NCBI GenBank assembly: GCA_009763385.1
Contig: CM019831.1
Coordinates: forward strand, 19,804,080 to 19,868,079
Reading direction: 5' to 3'
DNA: 64,000 bases
DNA from: Coix lacryma-jobi var. lacryma-jobi
Lineage: Eukaryota; Streptophyta; Magnoliopsida; Poales; Poaceae
Each line of letters starts with the position of its first letter. Positions within the stretch are counted from its first letter, which is position 1. The position numbers and the translations under genes are program-made. The notes below the pieces were generated by a model that did no database searches, was not told where the DNA came from, and was given only the letters and a program-made list of their open reading frames with translations. Shown here piece by piece: positions 60,252 to 64,000 of the stretch.

Positions 60252-60905
60252 CACTACTACAAACACAATTGTTATTTTGAAGTGGAGAATATACAAATTT
60301 TGAACAATGTTACTCTTACTATATCAGATGAACAAATCATTAAAATAAAAGTTGTAGATCTCCAAAAGTTATAGAACTTTGTACTTGACAACTTTTTCGT
60401 TTGCATTCATCTTGTCAACGAAAACTACATTAAAATTTGTTAAATTTATAATTTGAATTTTTCAAACAGCCTCGGATGGAGACACAACCAAAACAAAGTT
60501 GCAGATCTTGAAAAGTTATGCAACTTTGTAGTTGACCACTTTTTCATTTGAACACTTCTTATCAAAGAAAATTATGTTTGAGTTTGTCCAATTTGAATTC
60601 AAATTTATTAAACGACCTCAGATGGAGAAACATATAAAACAAAAGTTGTAGATCTTTAAAAGTTATACATCTTCGTAGTTGGCAACTTTTTTATTTAAAT
60701 TCGGTTAGGGTTTCAAACACTAAAGTTAAATTTGGTTTGACATAGTATGAGGAAACACAAAATCTATTATAGACATAGTGAGTGTAAGCCGGAGTGGTAG
60801 CAGAGGGTACACACGAGGGGGAGGTCACAGGTTTGAACACCATTGGCCGCGTATCGTGTGAAAAATGCTGCAACTTCTAACTCAAAAAACACTTTTTGCA
60901 ATTTT
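60252..60905. mobile_element. CACTA relic, left terminus and AT-rich core
   Basis: CACTACTACAAACACAATTG at 60252 looks like a CACTA left end. The following 'aaagttgtagatctccaaaagtt' repeat is colinear with the core of the complete element at 3458-4628, and both then run through an 'aaa(c/t)actaaagtta'-like stretch into a GC-richer segment. No matching right end was found; GTAGTAGTG at about 61727-61735 is followed by CAT rather than the expected CGA. Confidence 0.5.
60780..60842 (+). repeat. tRNA-like B-box within CACTA relic
   Basis: GTAAGCCGGAGTGGTAGC and, about 45 bases later, CACAGGTTTGAACACC resemble pol III A and B boxes. A cloverleaf does not form. The homologous place in the 3458-4628 element (about 4436-4500) lacks the B-box-like part. 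Confidence 0.3.
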
Positions 60906-62690
60906 CGCTATTTTTAGGTCTGAAATGGTGATGCTGAATGCTTATTTATTCCCGGGCATTTTCAGCTCTTTCAGAACAAGGAACAAGGAAAAAAGGCGGT
61001 TCTACCTCTGACTCATTCAGTTCTTGCATCCCGACCATCAGAATGAGGAACTACATGCTGAATGCTCATGTATTCCCAGGCACACTTGTAGATTGTGAGA
61101 GAACAAATCCAGATCCAGCTGGTTTTTGCAGCTCTTCGTGTACTACAGTTAACTACGTTTGTTTCCCTTAGAGCCACAAATCCATGTTTTTTGCAGTTAA
61201 AGAAGCTCATACACTTTCAGGCCCTGTCTTACTATCTGTCTTTTAAAATGCAAAGTGTACCTTGAATTATTGCTTATAATTAAGTTCTAAGGCTCAAAGC
61301 CTATATACGAATTATCCCTGTAAACAATGCAAAGTGACAACTAGGTGTATAATTGTCACACAAATATGAAACAAGCACACTTAATATTTTGTAGATTTTA
61401 CAAGACCACAAGTTGTTACTGTACAAACACATCCATGTTATTACAAATGTTAGCACTTATTGGTCGTTAATGACAGAAACCAACACACAAACTGATACCT
61501 GTCCGCCGGTGGGTAGTTATCAGAGCATACCTGGTGTCAATTTCTTTCATGGTAATCTTTGTTGTGTGCTGTTATACCATAAGTGTAAACTACATCCAGC
61601 GCCCACTAACGGTGAGCCTGTGGGATGTATGGTGAACGAGGCAGTAGCGGCTACCCTATATGGTAAAGAGTGCTGCGGCTGCAGATGCATGCTTGATGGC
61701 CGCATGGTACCGGATTTTTAGAAGAGTAGTAGTGCATCGTCGAGGCATGCACAGGAAACATTGGGGCGACCCATACGGTGAGCAAAGCCCGCTTGCAAAC
61801 TCTGACAAGCAACTAAAGCTGAATAGCCTGCTCAGTCATTCGGAGAGCATGTTGGCCATGCTATTGGAGCTAATTTTTTCGCTATTTTACCGAAGTTGGA
61901 TGGGCTGATGAGTCTGTTGGAGTAGCTCTAAGGGTTGCAGAACTTCACAACGGCTGAAGGATACGTGAAATTCTGGCCATAGTAGCTAGATAACAATGAA
62001 TTCTTACTGAGTTTTCAGCTCAATCGTCGTCAATATAACAAGAGAAGAAGAGCACACTTGAACCAGAAAGCAGCTCACTAGAAACAAAGACTACGTACTA
62101 TTGCTTTTTTTCCATCCTATTCTAGACCAGCATATCCAGCACAATAGATAATACAATTTCTAACCGATATCAGCTATTCAAAAAAATAATGCAAAACAAC
62201 GACAACAAGATCTTTGTGCTATGTAGCAGAAACTCTTGGAAACATCAGTGAGGGTTAAAGTTTGTTCGAAAATGCGTTGATTCGTGTGTGCTCCAGTGGG
62301 TGGTGATCTGCACGAAGTAACTAGTGTTAATTTCTTTCCATCCAACCATTAGTGAGGGTTGTAATTCTTCCCAATGTCTACCAACCCTGATAATAACCAG
62401 CAAAATGATGATATGAGATGCCATACAACTTGATTGAATCGCTAGCATTTTGTCGCTTGTATTTCGTACTAAGATCGAGGGACCATGAACCTCCTTTGTA
62501 ACCGCAACGTCATGCTACTTATAGTGCAAGTGTTTTCGTGATAGAAAGGGGTCAGGCTATATATGGTCTTTGGTATAGCTGTTTTTTATTACCCTAATTT
62601 TTATCTTTTATCAATTCTATTTATATTTAAGTAAAAAATGGTTTCTGCATGTACAACCTTAATAGTATTAAGTAGGGAGAGTTCGCGTAG
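60906..62690. other. Unassigned intergenic DNA
   Basis: 'atgctgaatgct(c/t)at' with 'attcccgggca' or 'attcccaggca' occurs twice (about 60932 and 61057), a small local duplication. A 102-codon frame at 61413-61721 has no recognisable motif. Nothing else was seen. Confidence 0.35.
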
Positions 62691-62904
62691 AGACAGTGTG
62701 GATAGTTATGGAAACAAATTCTATGACAATCATTTTTCATCACACCTCAAACCACTTCTATGACGAGTAGCTTGGGTTCATCATAGCTCAACAAATATGA
62801 CCCATCACTACCTCGTCATAAAACTGTTTTCATGACGAATATCGCTGCTTCACTAAAGAAAATTGTTCATCATGAATGTTCACATCCCTCCCTACTAGTG
62901 TTGC
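62691..62904. mobile_element. DNA-transposon tip with 'tatgacga' subterminal repeats
   Basis: Repeated 'ctatgacgag', 'cctcgtcataa', 'catgacgaata' and 'ttcatcatgaa' words in both orientations lead to 'ccctactagtg' at about 62894-62904, a CACTAG-type terminus. This is a common non-autonomous CACTA pattern in grasses. The other end was not found. Confidence 0.45.
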
Positions 62905-64000
62905 TGTAACCCTACTTACCTTGCCATGCGGCACCAAGGCATTCATCCTTAACTACCAAAACCATCAAGCCCTCAAGCAGAACGGGTTAATTCAGATGGC
63001 CACCCATTGAAAGGCCGTGGCATGATCGATCTGCATCTAGGGAAAAGGCAGCCGCCAAAGGTGCCATCCAAATAGAAGCTTGTTACGGATAGAGTGATTA
63101 ATGTCGGCGGATCGTGCTGATCAGCGGCCGTGGCCGAGAGTCATGGCCATGCGCCTGTGCACCAGGTGCACATGAGATCGAGGCCCAGTCTCTCGACAAT
63201 GGAAAGCCCCATGTCTGCTGCTCGGAGGGGACACAGGACGCACGTCTCGCAAGCACCGGGCATCGATGTTAGGAACTCTAGCCTGGCAGCCCCGTTGTCT
63301 TTCGAGCTTCACCTCCAACGCTGATGACGCTGCTGCCAAGGAGGATGATGGACAAAGGGATGACAGCCACACAAAGGATGACTGATCGGTCAACCAGAAT
63401 AGGCTTAGGATGCATCCCGACCTGCTGCAATAGTATGTCCATTGACAGTAGACTAGAAGCAAGGCATGGATGACTCGCTCATCACGCGGGTGCTGAAATG
63501 GACATGCACCGGGCTACCGACATCATCTCACCAGCTCCGGCCATCGAGGTTAGGAGCTCTGGCAAAGAAGCACCATTGTCTTTCACGGTCAACCACAACA
63601 GGTGTCGAATGCCTCGCTGCTGCACCATTGAGGAGTGGAGGACCGGCTCATCACGCAGGCGCCGAGAAGGACGTGCATCGAGATGAGGCATCCATCGATG
63701 TCTGCCTGTACCACTAGAGGAGCACATCAAATCAAAGACGACGAACATTATATCAATCTTTGTAGTACTCGAGATATGCAACTTTGTAGTTCAAACTTTT
63801 TTGATTTGAGATTTTTAATTATCCAAATATACGCCACCACGCTGTATGGCGATAATTGAATCGCATGGACGACTTTCTTATGTACATCCCTAGCTCTCCT
63901 TGTTACAACCATTTCCATCATCATGCGTACCCTGTGTGCGTCTGTGCGATACTGGGCAAAAGCCAAGGAACTCCGTGGCAGCAGGCCTGTTTGTCGTTTT
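62905..64000. other. Unassigned GC-richer DNA with imperfect internal repeat
   Basis: Two related stretches start near 63255 ('caccgggcatcgatgttagg') and 63535 ('ctccggccatcgaggttagg'), and both continue 'aactctagcctggcagcc' or 'agctctggcaaagaagca' and then 'ttgtctttc'. Overlapping frames on both strands reflect this composition and none carries a motif. 63760-63810 contains the CACTA-type 'actttgtagttcaaactttt' words. Confidence 0.4.

Noticed and set aside
60252..61735. Complete CACTA element from 60252 to GTAGTAGTG at 61735
   Set aside because: Flanking triplets are CGA and CAT, not a duplication, and the right part lacks subterminal repeats.
63121..63781. Frames on both strands of 60-113 codons
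   Set aside because: They overlap heavily and follow an imperfect internal repeat; none has a recognisable motif.
1..64000. CRISPR arrays, bacterial operons, Shine-Dalgarno sites or phage genes
   Set aside because: The sequence is clearly plant nuclear DNA; direct repeats seen are tandem or transposon-derived, without regular unique spacers.

Overview
This window looks like intergenic heterochromatin from a large grass (Poaceae) genome, most likely a panicoid. The evidence is the density of CACTA (En/Spm-like) elements with 'tttgccgag/ctcggcaaa' subterminal repeats, a long-LTR Ty3/gypsy chromovirus, and a SIRE/Maximus-type Copia LTR carrying 'ggtagtaccg' repeats. I found no convincing host protein gene, rRNA gene or intact tRNA gene. 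Nearly every substantial open frame is transposon-encoded or is a shadow of GC-rich or low-complexity repeats. The species cannot be fixed from the sequence alone.

Layout. 1-8920: CACTA relics (right end of one at 1083; a complete short element at 3458-4628 with AGT target duplication; a left end at 5478), a 41-bp tandem duplication and a perfect 68-bp palindrome, otherwise unassigned AT-rich DNA. 8921-18592: a complete 9.7-kb CACTA element (target duplication CAT) with TIRs, dense subterminal repeats, a roughly 540-bp-armed palindrome, two polypurine tracts, a TNPD-type transposase gene broken by several frameshifts, and a TNPA/TNP1-type second gene with readable introns. 19200-27222: a second, unrelated CACTA element (target duplication GTT) that has lost its transposase core and carries a 2.8-kb solo Copia-type LTR (19746-22582, target duplication GCAAC). 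A second copy of its 3' end follows, ending at 28886. 28887-42204: non-coding DNA with two pairs of local duplications. One pair carries a TATA box, a hairpin and a 28-codon reading frame. A clean exon-sized TNPD fragment and a foldback array lie between the second pair. 42212-56990: a gypsy chromovirus with 2.9-kb LTRs, a PBS, an extra ORF upstream of gag and a gag-pol frame interrupted by only two TAG codons. Its 3' LTR is split by an inverted solo LTR of a related family (51666-54301). 56991-64000: more CACTA relics, an inverted copy of one of the 34-37-kb duplicated segments, and unassigned DNA.

How the parts relate. The region is a stack of nested insertions that can be ordered from target-site duplications: Copia-type LTR into CACTA-2, and a gypsy-related LTR into the 3' LTR of the gypsy element. 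The CACTA elements carry the two-gene arrangement of autonomous En/Spm elements, but in both cases the transposase gene is damaged, so mobility would need a partner elsewhere. The gypsy element is the youngest-looking large insertion: its LTRs are near-identical by eye and gag-pol has very few lesions. The most interesting candidates are a potential spliced leader ORF inside the gypsy LTRs (with a GC-AG intron), the giant palindrome in CACTA-1, and the duplicated TATA-plus-small-ORF unit.
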